Source: Aulostomus chinensis (taxonomy: Eukaryota > Chordata > Actinopteri > Syngnathiformes > Aulostomidae). Taken from it: a stretch of DNA of 64,000 nt. A model generated the notes under the pieces. The model was not told where the DNA came from. It saw only the letters and a program-made list of their open reading frames with translations, and ran no database searches. Location of the stretch: assembly GCA_037954235.1 (NCBI GenBank), contig JBBMOA010000020.1:9389677-9453676 (forward strand), written 5' to 3'. Shown piece by piece: positions 1 through 11,320 of the stretch. The position numbers and the translations under genes were made by a program. Numbering within the stretch: the first letter of the stretch is position 1; every line of letters starts with the position of its first letter.

Positions 1-1950
1 TTCAGAATGTTAGCATTTAATGTTCTGTCATCTCAGAATTTCTGTGACTTGACTGGAGATCACTGACATGATTGGTTTCCTTTTCTAGTCAATAAGTGAG
101 ATCATTTTCAGAATTTTGCATTTAATGTTCTGTCATCTCAGAATTTCAGTGACTTGACAGGAGATCACTGACATGACTGGATTCCTTTGCTAGTCAATAA
201 GTGAGATCATTTCAGAATGTTAGCATTTAATATTCCGTCATCTCAGAATTTCTGTGACTTGACTGGAGATCACTGACATGATTGGAATCCTTTTCTAGTC
301 AATAAGTGAGATCATTTTCAGAATTTTGCATTTAATGTTCTGTCATCTCAGAATTTCAGTGACTTGACAGGAGATCACTGACATGACTGGATTCCTTTGC
401 TAGTCAATAAGTGAGATCATTTCAGAATGTTAGCATTTAATATTCTGTCATCTCAGAATTTCTGTGACTTGACTGGAGATCACTGACATGACTGGATTCC
501 TGTGCTAGTCAATAAGTGAGATCATTTCAGAATGTTAGCATTTAATGTTCTGTCAACTCGGAATTTCAGTGACTTGACTGGAGATCACTGACATGACTGG
601 ATTCCTTTTCTCGTCAATAAGTGAGATCATTTCAGAATGTTAGCATTTAATGTTCTGTCAACTCGGAATTTCAGTGACTTGACTGGAGATCACTGACATG
701 ACTGGATTCCTTTTCTCGTCAATAAGTGAGATCATTTTCAGAATTTAGCATTTAATGTTCTGTCATCTCAGAATTTCAGTGACTTGACAGGAGATCACTG
801 ACATGACTGGATTCCTTTGCTAGTCAATAAGTGAGATCATTTCAGAATGTTAGCATTTAATATTCCGTCATCTCAGAATTTCTGTGACTTGACTGGAGAT
901 CACTGACATGACTGGATTCCTGTGCTAGTCAATAAGTGAGATCATTTCAGAATGTAGCATTTAATGTTCTGTCATCTCAGAATTTCAGTGACTTGACAGG
1001 AGATCACTGACATGACTGGATTCCTTTGCTAGTCAATAAGTGAGATCATTTCAGAATGTTAGCATTTAATGTTCTGTCATCTCAGAATTTCTGTGACTTG
1101 ACTGGAGATCACTGACATGATTGGTTTCCTTTTCTAGTCAATAAGTGAGATCATTTTCAGAATTTTGCATTTAATGTTCTGTCATCTCAGAATTTCAGTG
1201 ACTTGACAGGAGATCACTGACATGACTGGATTCCTTTGCTAGTCAATAAGTGAGATCATTTCAGAATGTTAGCATTTAATATTCTGTCATCTCAGAATTT
1301 CTGTGACTTGACTGGAGATCACTGACATGACTGGATTCCTGTGCTAGTCAATAAGTGAGATCATTTCAGAATGTTTGCATTTAATGTTCTGTCAACTCGG
1401 AATTTCAGTGACTTGACTGGAGATCACTGACATGACTGGATTCCTTTTCTCGTCAATAAGTGAGATCATTTCAGAATGTTAGCATTTAATGTTCTGTCAA
1501 CTCGGAATTTCAGTGACTTGACTGGAGATCACTGACATGACTGGATTCCTTTTCTCGTCAATAAGTGAGATCATTTTCAGAATTTAGCATTTAATGTTCT
1601 GTCAACTCGGAATTTCAGGGACTTGACAGGAGATCACTGACATGACTGGATTCCTTTTCTTTGCTCGTCAATAAATGAGCTCATTTCAGAATGTTTGCAT
1701 TTACAGTTCTGTCAGCTCAGAATATCAGTGACTTGACAGGAGATCACTGACATGACTGGATTCCTTTTCTTTGCTAGTCAATAAATGAGATCATTTCTGA
1801 ATGTTTGCATTTACTGTTCTTTCAACTAAGAATATCTGTGATTTTACAGGAGATCACTAACAGGACTGGATTCCTTTACCTTGCTCGTTAATAAATGGGA
1901 TCATTTTGGAATTTTAGCATTTACAGTTCTTTCAACTCAGAATACCTTTG
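1..1950. repeat. 105-bp minisatellite tract 0
   Basis: About 18.5 monomers. The consensus monomer starts GTGAGATCATTTCAGAATGT and ends GCTAGTCAATAA. Monomer variants recur in order: the marker ATTGGTTTCC at about 71 returns at about 1120, a higher-order period of 1049 bp (ten monomers). The last four monomers, from about 1560, are a diverged edge series with CAATAAATG and GTTAATAAATGGG instead of CAATAAGTG. The tract joins core 1 inside a monomer. Confidence 0.95.
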
Positions 1951-2301
1951 ACCTGAAGGAATTGCATTTTTGAGGGAGTAAATGAAGGAGATCATTTCTC
2001 TTTTTCATGCTGAAACATTGCAGGTCTAAAGATGCATAACTGGTACTGAGGTGATGTCAATTTGTGTTATTCAAACGTTTGTCCATTAAGATGTTAAATG
2101 TTAAACATGATTATTTTTCCTTTCATTATGCATACTCTCTCATACTTTTTAAGACTTGTTGTGGCCCCCAGAAGTATGATAAGAATTACATTGGCTTTCC
2201 TTTGGTCATAACCTGCGAGGGTATTGACTACCTGTTGACCTGATTTATTTTTCCAGCGTAGTGCGGAAAAGAGGACTGTCAGGCACAAGTGGATGGACAC
2301 G
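1951..2301 (+). repeat. Core 1, truncated
   Basis: The core leader starts at ACCTGAAGGAATTGC. It keeps the TTTATTTTTCCAG acceptor and the first 45 nt of segment beta (2257-2301). It stops at GGACACG and passes directly into minisatellite TGAGATCATTTC. The beta donor, the CpG-rich CRE segment and segment delta are absent. Cores 3, 12, 14 and 26 share this breakpoint. Confidence 0.93.
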
Positions 2302-3315
2302 TGAGATCATTTCAGAATGTTAGCATTTAATGTTCTGTCATCTCAGAATTTCTGTGACTTGACTGGAGATCACTGACATGACTGGATTCCTGTGCTAGTC
2401 AATAAGTGAGATCATTTCAGAATGTAGCATTTAATGTTCTGTCATCTCAGAATTTCAGTGACTTGACAGGAGATCACTGACATGACTGGATTCCTTTGCT
2501 AGTCAATAAGTGAGATCATTTCAGAATGTTAGCATTTAATGTTCTGTCATCTCAGAATTTCTGTGACTTGACTGGAGATAACTGACATGATTGGATTCCT
2601 TTTCTAGTCAATCAGTGAGATCATTTTCAGAATTTTGCATTTAATGTTCTGTCATCTCAGAATTTCAGTGACTTGACAGGAGATCACTGACATGACTGGA
2701 TTCCTTTGCTAGTCAATAAGTGAGATCATTTCAGAATGTTAGCATTTAATGTTCTGTAATCTCAGAATTTCTGTGACTTGACTGGAGATCACTGACATGA
2801 TTGGATTCCTGTGCTAGTCAATAAGTGAGATCATTTTCAGAATTTAGCATTTAATGTTCTGTCAACTCGGAATTTCTGTGACTTGACAGGAGATCACTAA
2901 CATGACTGGATTCCTTTTCTAGTCAATAAGTCAGATCATTTCCGAATGTTTGCATTTACAGTTCTGTCATCTCAGAATTTCAGTGACTTGACTTGAGATC
3001 ACTGACATGACTGGATTCCTTTTCTCTGCTAGTCAATAAATGAGATCATTTCAGAATTTTAGCATTTAATGTTCTGTCAACTCGGAATTTCAGTGACTTG
3101 ACTGGAGATCACTGACATGACTGGATTCCTTTTCTTTGCTAGTCAATAAATGAGATAATTTCTGAATGTTTGCATTTACTGTTCTTTCAACTAAGAATAT
3201 CTGTGATTTTCTAGGAGATCACTAAAAGGACTAAATTCCTTTACCTTGCTCGTTAATAAATGGGATCATTTTGGAATTTTAGCATTTACAGTTCTTTCAA
3301 CTCAGAATACCTGTG
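2302..3315. repeat. 105-bp minisatellite tract 1
   Basis: About 9.7 monomers between truncated core 1 and full core 2. It includes a rare monomer with GTCAATCAGTGAG near 2610 and ends in the diverged edge series with AATAAA hexamers. Confidence 0.95.
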
Positions 3316-3622
3316 ACCTGAAGGAATTGCATTTTTGAGGGAGTAAATGAAGGAGATCATTTCTCATTTTCATGGTGAAACATTGCAGGTGTAAAGATGC
3401 ATAACTGGTACTGAGGTCATGTCAATTTGTGTTATTCAAACGTTCGTCCATTAAGATGTTAAATGTTAAACATGATTTTTTTTTCTTTCATTATGCATAC
3501 TTTCTAATACATTTTAAGACTTGTTGTGGCCCCCAGATGTATGATAATAATTACATTGGCTTTCCTGTGGTCACAACCTGCTAGGGTATTGACTACCTGT
3601 TGACCTGATTTGTTTTTTCCAG

Positions 3623-3701
3623 CGTAGTGCGGAAAAGAGGACTGTCAGGCACAAGTGGATGGACACGCTTCACGTCGCGAGGCAGAGCGGTCCTTCGAAT
3701 G
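3623..3701 (+). other. Exon-like segment beta (type B representative)
   Basis: 79 nt flanked by TTTGTTTTTTCCAG and by AATG|GTAATT. The segment is CpG-rich, unlike the A+T-rich leader before it. Joining beta to gamma puts a stop in all three frames at or soon after the junction. If this splice is used, the product is more likely noncoding than protein-coding. No family is recognised from the conceptual translations. Confidence 0.3.
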
Positions 3702-3856
3702 GTAATTTCAGTAAAAAAAAAAAGAAGTTTTTTATTCTTCTATGTGGAACGAAAGACAGTGCTGAGCCATCGCGCTTTTACGTGAGAACCAGTGAGTCTT
3801 TACTGCCGTGATTGTGAGTTTGACAATTTGTTTGTATTTTGTTTTTTTACATCTAG

Positions 3857-3975
3857 AAGGCAAGCTAAGTTGCCTCGCTCGCCTGCTCAGCTAACTGGCC
3901 TTACAACCGTGACGTCGTCAGAGGGGAGGTGCTGGCCTGATTGTCCTTCACCTGCTGGACGAGAGGGGGACTGCG
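3857..3975 (+). other. Exon-like segment gamma (type B representative)
   Basis: 119 nt preceded by a T-rich tract ending ACATCTAG and followed by CTGCG|GTAGGAAGG. It contains the CRE-like element, so in type B cores this could be an internal exon rather than a promoter-proximal first exon. Introns on either side would be 155 and 189 nt, short but feasible in animals. Prediction is from consensus signals only. Confidence 0.25.
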
Positions 3976-4164
3976 GTAGGAAGGAGGTTCAGCGGATGCG
4001 TTGCAGGTTCCTGAGTGTGGTCTGCTGGGTGCAGAGTTGGGGCTCTCCTGCTATTTGTCGATGATGTGCCGCGGGGGTGCCTTTGCCAGGGCTGCCGAGT
4101 GAGGTGCCTACAGATGACTAAAGGCGAAAGACTGCAAATACCTCGTTCTCTTCTTTCTTTTTAG

Positions 4165-4297
4165 GCTGTATTATTATTTCTTACAGTGTTTTATGTTCTG
4201 AAATGTGAGATACCTGAAATTTCATTGAATCCACCCTTGAAAATCAGAGACTGTGTTTGTGGTGGTATTTCTCCTATTTTGCTGAACAACTGCACAG
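4165..4297 (+). other. Exon-like segment delta (type B representative)
   Basis: 133 nt between the pyrimidine-rich TTCTCTTCTTTCTTTTTAG and the donor CACAG|GTGAAT. This is the best acceptor-donor pair in the core, and its length is the same in all 21 full cores. It carries part of a 63-codon GTG-started frame that continues past the donor into a hydrophobic tail. That frame shows no coding constraint between copies. Confidence 0.3.
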
Positions 4298-4503
4298 GTG
4301 AATTGAATTCTGTCAAGAAATGGGTAACATTTCATTGGTTTATCATAACCATACTTTTTCTCATAGCCTCTCTGTGATTATTAAAAGAGTGAGAGTCATT
4401 AGTTAACCAAGACAGGTTATTTCATTGTGCCATGTCCCTTTGAAAATATTTGACGCTGGAAGTAGTTCAGTGATCGTAGGAGCCGAGGGTGAAAGGGTTA
4501 ATG

Positions 4504-5299
4504 TAGCATTTAATGTTCTGTCATCTCAGAATTTCAGTGACTTGACAGGAGATCACTGACATGACTGGATTCCTTTGCTAGTCAATAAGTGAGATCATTT
4601 CAGAATGTTAGCATTTAATATTCTGTCATCTCAGAATTTCTGTGACTTGACTGGAGATCACTGACATGACTGGATTCCTGTGCTAGTCAATAAGTGAGAT
4701 CATTTCAGAATGTTAGCATTTAATGTTTTGTCATCTCAGAATTTCAGTTACTTAACTTGACATCACTGAAATGACTGGATTCCTTTTCTTTGCTCGTCAA
4801 TAAATGAGCTCATTTCCGAATGTTTGCATTTACAGTTCTGTCAGCTCAGAATATCAGTGACTTGACAGGAGATCACTGACATGACTGGATTCCTTTTCTT
4901 TGCTAGTCAATAAATGAGATCATTTCTGAATGTTTGCATTTACTGTTCTTTCAACTAAGAATATCTGTGATTTTATAGGAGATCACTAACAGGACTGGAT
5001 TCCTTTACCTTGCTCGTTAATAAATGGGATCATTTTGGAATTTTAGCATTTACAGTTCTGTCAGCTCAGAATATCAGTGACTTGACAGGAGATCACTGAC
5101 ATGACTGGATTCCTTTTCTTTGCTAGTCAATAAATGAGATCATTTCTGAATGTTTGCATTTACTGTTCTTTCAACAAAGAATATCTGTGATTTTCTAGGA
5201 GATCACTAACAGGACTGGATTCCTTTACCTTGCTCGTTAATAAATTGGATCATTTTGGAATTTTAGCATTTACAGTTCTTTAAACTCAGAATACCTGTG
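4504..5299. repeat. 105-bp minisatellite tract 2
   Basis: About 7.6 monomers. The diverged edge series occurs twice: a first GTTAATAAATGGG monomer near 5010 is followed by a repeat of the preceding edge monomers before the core starts. Tract 13 has the same internal duplication. Confidence 0.95.
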
Positions 5300-5650
5300 A
5301 CCTGAAGGAATTGCATTTTTGAGGGAGTAAATGAAGGAGATCATTTCTCTTTTTCATGCTGAAACATTGCAGGTCTAAAGATGCATAACAGGTACTGAGG
5401 TGATGTCAATTTGTGTTATTCAAACGTTTGTCCATTAAGATGTTAAATGTTAAACATGATTATTTTTCCTTTCATTATGCATACTCTCTCATACTTTTTA
5501 AGACTTGTTGTGGCCCCCAGAAGTATGATAAGAATTACATTGGCTTTCCTTTGGTCATAACCTGCGAGGGTATTGACTACCTGTTGACCTGATTTGTTTT
5601 TCCAGCGTAGTGCGGAAAAGAGGACTGTCAGGCACAAGTGGATGGACACG
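5300..5650 (+). repeat. Core 3, truncated
   Basis: Ends at the shared GGACACG breakpoint and keeps 45 nt of beta (5606-5650). Its acceptor reads TTTGTTTTTCCAG, whereas cores 1, 12, 14 and 26 have TTTATTTTTCCAG. All five truncated copies share CCTTTGGTCATAACC. Confidence 0.93.
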
Positions 5651-6883
5651 TGAGATCATTTCAGAATGTTAGCATTTAATGTTCTGTCATCTCAGAATTT
5701 CTGTGACTTGACTGGAGATCACTGACATGACTGGATTCCTGTGCTAGTCAATAAGTGAGATCATTTCAGAATGTTTGCATTTAATGTTCTGTCAACTCGG
5801 AATTTCAGTGACTTGACTGGAGATCACTGACATGACTGGATTCCTGTGCTAGTCAATAAGTGAGATCATTTTCAGAATTTAGCATTTAATGTTCTGTCAA
5901 CTCGGAATTTCTGTGACTTGACAGATCACTGACATGACTGGATTCCTTTTCTTTGCTAGTCAATAAGTGAGATCATTTCAGAATGTTAGCATTTAATGTT
6001 CTGTCAACTCGGAATTTCTGTGACTTGACAGGAGATCACTGACATGACTGGATTCCTTTGCTAGTCAATAAGTGAGATCATTTCCGAATGTTAGCATTTA
6101 ATGTTCTGTAATCTCAGAATTTCTGTGACTTGACTGGAGATCACTGACATGATTGGATTCCTGTGCTAGTCAATAAGTGAGATCATTTTCAGAATTTAGC
6201 ATTTAATGTTCTGTCAACTCGGAATTTCTGTGACTTGACAGGAGATCACTAACATGACTGGATTCCTTTTCTAGTCAATAAGTCAGATCATTTCCGAATG
6301 TTTGCATTTACAGTTCTGTCATCTCAGAATTTCAGTGACTTTACTTGAGATCACTGACATGACTGGATTCCTTTTCTCTGCTAGTCAATAAATGAGATCA
6401 TTTCAGAATTTTAGCATTTAATGTTCCTTTCAACTCGGAATTTCAGTGACTTGACTGGAGATCACTGACATGACTGGATTCCTTTTCTAGTCAATAAGTG
6501 AGATCATTTTCAGAATTTAGCATTTAATGTTCTGTCAACTCGGAATTTCAGGGACTTGACAGGAGATCACTGACATGACTGGATTCCTTTTCTTTGCTCG
6601 TCAATAAATGAGCTCATTTCCGAATGTTTGCATTTACAGTTCTGTCAGCTCAGAATATCAGTGACTTGACAGGAGATCACTGACATGACTGGATTCCTTT
6701 TCTTTGCTAGTCAATAAATGAGATCATTTCTGAATGTTTGCATTTACTGTTCTTTCAACTAAGAATATCTGTGATTTTCTAGGAGATCACTAACAGGACT
6801 GGATTCCTTTACCTTGCTCGTTAATAAATGGGATCATTTTGGAATTGTAGCATTTACAGTTCTTTCAACTCAGAATACCTGTG
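5651..6883. repeat. 105-bp minisatellite tract 3
   Basis: About 11.7 monomers. A monomer near 5925 has the short junction CTTGACAGATCACTG, lacking four bases. The segmental duplication ends inside this tract near 6403. The edge series precedes core 4. Confidence 0.95.
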
Positions 6884-8071
6884 ACCTGAAGGAATTGCAT
6901 TTTTGAGGGAGTAAATGAAGGAGATCATTTCTCATTTTCATGGTGAAACATTGCAGGTGTAAAGATGCACAACTGGTACTGAGGTAATGTCAATTTTATG
7001 TTATTCAAACGTTCGTCCATTAAGATGTTAAATGTTAAACATGATTATTTTTCCTTTCATTATGCATACTTTCTAATACATTTTAAGACTTGTTGTGGCC
7101 CCCAGATGTATGATAATAATTACATTGGCTTTCCTGTGGTCACAACCTGCTAGGGTATTGACTCCCTGTTGACCTGATTTGTTTTTTCCAGCGTAGTGCG
7201 GAAAAGAGGACTGTCAGGCACAAGTGGATGGACACGCTTCACGTCGCGAGGCAGAGCGGTCCTTCGAATGGTAATTTCAGTAAAAAAAAAAGAAGTTTTT
7301 TATTCTTCTATGTGGAACCAGAGACAGTGCTGAGCCAGCGCGCTTTTACGTGAGAAACAGTAAGTCTTTACTGCCGTGATTGTGAGTTTGAAAATTTGTT
7401 TGTATTTTTTTTTTTTACATCTAGAAGGCAAGCTAAGTTGCCTCGCTCGCCTGCTCAGCTAACTGGCCGAACAACCGTGACGTCGTCAGAGGGGAGGTGC
7501 TGGCCTGATTTTCCTTCACCTGCTGGACGAGAGGGGGACTGCGGTAGGAAGGAGGTTCAGCGGATGCGTTGCAGGTTCCTGAGTGTGGTCTGCTGGGTGC
7601 AGAGTTGGGGCTCTCCTGCTATTCGTCGATGATGTGCCGCGGGGGTGCCTTTGCCAGGGCTGCCGAGTGAGGTGCCTACAGATGACTAAAGGCGAAAGAC
7701 TGCAAATACCTTGTTCTCTTCTTTCTTTTTAGGCTGTATTATTATTTCTTACAGTGTTTTATGTTCTGAAATGTGAGATACCTGAAATTTCATTGAATCC
7801 ACCCTTGCAAATCAGAGACTGTGTTCGTGGTGGTATTTCTCCTATTTTGCTGAACAACTGCACAGGTGAATTGAATTCTGTCAAGAAATGGGTAACATTT
7901 CATTGGTTTATCATAACCATACTTTTTCTCATAGCCTCTCTTTGATTATTAAAAGAGTGAGAGTCATTAGTTAACCAAGACAGGTTATTTCATTGTGCCA
8001 TGTCCCTTTGAAAATATTTGACGCTGGAAGTAGTTCAGTGATCGTAGGAGCCGAGGGTGAAAGGGTTTATG
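6884..8071 (+). repeat. Core 4, full length, type B
   Basis: 1188 bp. TGACGTCG is at 7478-7485, preceded by GAACAACC, so the X-box half site is lost. The ACATCTAG acceptor is present. Segment delta is 7733-7865 and has GTTCGTGG where most copies have GTTTGTGG. The 3' end reads GGGTTTATG instead of GGGTTAATG. Confidence 0.95.
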
Positions 8072-8752
8072 TAGCATTTAATGTTCTGTCATCTCAGAAT
8101 TTCAGTGACTTGACAGGAGATCACTGACATGACTGGATTCCTTTGCTAGTCAATAAGTGAGATCATTTCAGAATGTTAGCATTTAATATTCTATCATCTC
8201 AGAATTTCTGTGACTTGACTGGAGATCACTGACATGACTGGATTCCTGTGCTAGTCAATAAGTGAGATCATTTCAGAATGTTAGCATTTAATGTTCTGTC
8301 AACTCAGAATTTCAGTGACTTGACTGGAGATCACTGACATGACTGGATTCCTGTGCTAGTCAATAAGTGAGATCATTTTCAGAATTTAGCATTTAATGTT
8401 CTTTTAACTCGGAATTTCAGGGACTTGACAGGAGATCACTGAAATGACTGGATTCCTTTTCTTTGCTAGTCAATAAATGAGCTCATTTCCGAATGTTTGC
8501 ATTTACAGTTCTGTCAGCTCAGAATATCAGTGACTTGACAGGAGATCACTGACATGACTGGATTCCTTTTCTTTGCTAGTCAATAAATGATATCATTTCT
8601 GAATGTTTGCATTTACTGTTCTTTCAACTAAGAATATCTGTGATTTTACAGGAGATCACTTACAGGACTGGATTCCTTTACCTTGCTCGTTAATAAATGG
8701 GATCATTTTGGAATTTTAGCATTTACAGTTCTTTCAACTCAGAATACCTGTG
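8072..8752. repeat. 105-bp minisatellite tract 4
   Basis: About 6.5 monomers with the full edge series before core 5. The last-but-one monomer has ATGATATCATT in place of ATGAGATCATT. Confidence 0.95.
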
Positions 8753-9936
8753 ACCTGAAGGAATTGCATTTTTGAGGGAGTAAATGAAGGAGATCATTTC
8801 TCTTTTTCATGCTGAAACATTGCAGGTCTAAAGATGCATAACTGGTACTGAGGTGATGTCAATTTGTGTTATTCAAACGTTTGTCCATTAAGATGTTAAA
8901 TGTTAAACATGATTATTTTTCCTTTCATTATGCATACTCTCTCATACTTTTTAAGACTTGTTGTGGCCCCCAGAAGTATGGTAAGAATTACATTGGCTTT
9001 CCTGTGGTCATAACCTGCGAGGGTATTGACTACCTGTTGACCTGATTTGTTTTTCCAGCGTACTGCGGAAAAGAGGACTGTCAGGCACAAGTGGATGGAC
9101 ACGCTTCACGTCGCGAGGCAGAGCGGTCCTTCGAATGGTATTTTCAGTCAAAAAAAAAAAAGTTTTTTATTCTTCTATGTGGAACGAAAGACAGTGCTTA
9201 GCCAGCGCGATTTTACGTGAGAACCAGTGAGTCTTTACTGCCGTGAGTGTGAGTTTGAAAATTTGTTTGTATTTTGTTTTTACAACTTGGAGGCAAGCTA
9301 AGTAGCCTCGCTCGCCTGCTCAGCTAACTAGCCTAGCAACCGTGACGTCGTCAGAGGGGAGGTGCGAGCCTGATTGTCCTTCACCTGCTGGACGAGAGGG
9401 GGACTGCGGTAGGAAGGAGGTTCAGCGGATGCGTTGCAGGTTCCTGAGTGTGGTCTGCTGGGTGCAGAGTTGGGGCTCTCCTGCTATTCGTCGATGATGT
9501 GCCGCGGGGATGCCTGTGCCAGGGCTGCCGAGTGAGGTGCCTACAGATGACGAAAGGCGAAAGACTGCAAATACCTTATTCTCTTCTTTCTTTTTAGGCT
9601 TTATTATTATTTCTTACAGTGTTTTATGTTCTGAAATGTGAGATACCTGAAATTACATTGAATCCACCTTTGAAAATCAGAGACTGTGTTTGTGGTGGTA
9701 TTTCTCCTATTTTGCTGAACAACTGCACAGGTGAATTGAATTCTGTCAAGAAATGGGTAACATTTCATTGGTTTATCATAACCATACTTATTCTCATTGC
9801 CTCTCTGTGATTATTAAAAGAGTGAGAGTCATTAGTTAACCAAGACAGGTTATTTCATTGTGCCATGTCCCTTTGAAAATATTTGACGCTGGAAGTAGTT
9901 CAGTGATCGTAGGAGCCGAGGGTGAAAGGGTTAATG
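8753..9936 (+). repeat. Core 5, full length, type A
   Basis: 1184 bp. The X-box-like CCTAGCAAC and TGACGTCG (9343-9350) are intact. Segment delta is 9598-9730. The 3' tail carries the type B AGTTAACCAAG, so the copy is a mosaic. The beta segment starts CGTACTGCGG. Confidence 0.95.
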
Positions 9937-10722
9937 TAGCATTTAATGTTCTGTCATCTCGGAATTTCTGTGACTTGACAGGAGATCACTGACATGACTG
10001 GATTCCTTTGCTAGTCAATAAGTGAGATCATTTCAGAATGTTAGCATTTAATGTTCTGTCATCTCAGAATTTCTGTGACTAGACTGGAGATCACTCACAT
10101 GACTGGATTCCTGTGCTAGTCAATAAGTGAGATCATTTCAGAATGTTAGCATTTAATGTTCTGTCAACTCGGAATTTCAGTGACTTGACTGGAGATCACT
10201 GACATGACTGGATTCCTTTTCTCGTCAATAAGTGAGATCATTTTCAGAATTTAGCATTTAATGTTCTGTCATCTCGGAATTTCAGGGACTTGACAGGAGA
10301 TCACTGACATGACTGGATTCCTTTTCTTTGCTCGTCAATAAATGAGCTCATTTCCGAATGTTTGCATTTACAGTTCTTTCAGCTCAGAATATCAGTGACT
10401 TGACAGGAGATCACTGACATGACTGGATTCCTTTGCTAGTCAATAAGTGAGATCATTTCAGAATGTTTGCATTTACAGTTCTGTCAGCTCAGAATATCAG
10501 TGACTTGACAGGAGATCACTGACATGACTGGATTCCTTTTCTTTGCTAGTCAATAAATGAGATCATTTCTGAATGTTTGCATTTACTGTTCTTTCAACTA
10601 AGAATATCTGTCATTTTACAGGAGATCACTAACAGGACTGGATTCCTTTACCTTGCTCGTTAATAAATGGGATCATTTTGGAATTTTAGCATTTACAGTT
10701 CTTTCAACTCAGAATACCTGTG
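9937..10722. repeat. 105-bp minisatellite tract 5
   Basis: About 7.5 monomers. The tract is 105 bp longer than tract 4, with an additional GCATTTACAG-type monomer in the edge region near 10440-10550. Confidence 0.95.
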
Positions 10723-11028
10723 ACCTGAAGGAATTGCATTTTTGAGGGAGTAAATAAAGGAGATCTTTTCTCTTTTTCATGCTGAAACATTGCAGGTCTA
10801 AAGATGCATAACTGGTACTGAGGTGATGTCAATTTGTGTTATTCAAACGTTTGTCCATTAAGATGTTAAATGTTAAACATGATTATTTTTCCTTTCATTA
10901 TGCATACTCTCTCATACTTTTTAAGACTTGTTGTGGCCCCCAGAAGTATGATAAGAATTACATTGGCTTTCCTGTGGTCATAACCTGCGAGGGTATTGAC
11001 TACCTGTTGACCTGATTTGTTTTTCCAG

Positions 11029-11107
11029 CGTAGTGCGGAAAAGAGGACTGTCAGGCACAAGTGGATGGACACGCTTCACGTCGCGAGGCAGAGCGGTCCT
11101 TCGAATG
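11029..11107 (+). other. Exon-like segment beta (type A representative)
   Basis: 79 nt between TTTGTTTTTCCAG and AATG|GTATTT. It holds six or more CpG dinucleotides. The GT at +1 is present in every full core, but the following bases differ between type A (GTATTT) and type B (GTAATT). Neither is a strong donor. Confidence 0.3.
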
Positions 11108-11301
11108 GTATTTTCAGTCAAAAAAAAAAAAGTTTTTTATTCTTCTATGTGGAACGAAAGACAGTGCTTAGCCAGCGCGCTTTTACGTGAGAACCAGTGA
11201 GTCTTTACTGCCGTGAGTGTGAGTTTGAAAATTTGTTTGTATTTTGTTTTTACAACTTGGAGGCAAGCTAAGTAGCCTCGCTCGCCTGCTCAGCTAACTA
11301 G

Positions 11302-11320
11302 CCTAGCAACCGTGACGTCG
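11302..11320 (+). promoter_or_regulatory. X-box-like half site followed by CRE-like element
   Basis: CTAGCC-T-AGCAAC matches the RFX X-box consensus GTNRCC-spacer-RGYAAC at 11 of 12 defined positions. TGACGTCG, which matches the palindromic CRE TGACGTCA at seven of eight bases, follows after two bases (CG). A CCTGATTG motif lies 20 bp further on but lacks the CCAAT complement needed by NF-Y. All 21 full cores keep TGACGTCG, and 16 of them also keep AGCAAC. RFX and CREB-family binding is inferred. Confidence 0.4.

Larger units (their letters stand above)
3316..4503 (+). repeat. Core 2, full length, type B
   Basis: 1188 bp. Type B hallmarks are ACATTTTAAG, AGATGTATGATAATAATT, a longer TTTTTTCCAG acceptor, and TACATCTAG where type A reads ACAACTTGG. 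Predicted segments are beta 3623-3701, gamma 3857-3975 and delta 4165-4297. The CRE-like TGACGTCG is at 3910-3917, but the X-box half site has decayed to TTACAAC. The 3' tail reads AGTTAACCAAG, as in cores 4, 5 and 13. It is nearly identical to core 13. Confidence 0.95.
1..6403. repeat. Segmental duplication, copy 1 (partner 26836-33238)
   Basis: This stretch contains truncated core 1, full core 2, truncated core 3 and their minisatellite tracts. It is colinear with 26836-33238 at a constant offset of 26835 bp, checked at the three core starts, inside the first tract and at the right end. Colinearity breaks in the monomer near 6403/33238, where this copy reads ATTTCAGAATTTT and the partner reads ATTTTCAGAATTT. 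The left limit lies outside the window. The copies differ only by scattered single bases. Confidence 0.9.

Noticed and set aside
1..1950. CRISPR array
   Set aside because: The repeats are directly adjacent ~105-bp monomers with no unique spacers, no short exact repeats and no cas genes.
1951..2301. Core as a transposable element inserted repeatedly into the minisatellite
   Set aside because: The core meets monomers at different phases on its two sides, and there are no target-site duplications or terminal inverted repeats. All copies share the same flanking register, so amplification in place explains them better.
3792..4064. 90-codon + strand frame over the CpG-rich segment of type B cores
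   Set aside because: GTG start. It crosses the predicted acceptor and donor of segment gamma and is absent from type A cores. G+C-rich sequence often lacks stops by chance.
10992..11028. A 36-bp intron between a leader exon (ending CGAGG) and beta
   Set aside because: It has GT and CAG ends but is far shorter than the roughly 60-70 nt minimum for vertebrate introns. The beta acceptor is better paired with a distant donor.
10866..11072. 68-codon minus-strand frame (70 codons in subfamily D) repeated in nearly every core
   Set aside because: GTG start. It lies across the predicted + strand leader and beta segment, and most copy differences change the residue. It is a shadow frame of a conserved repeat.
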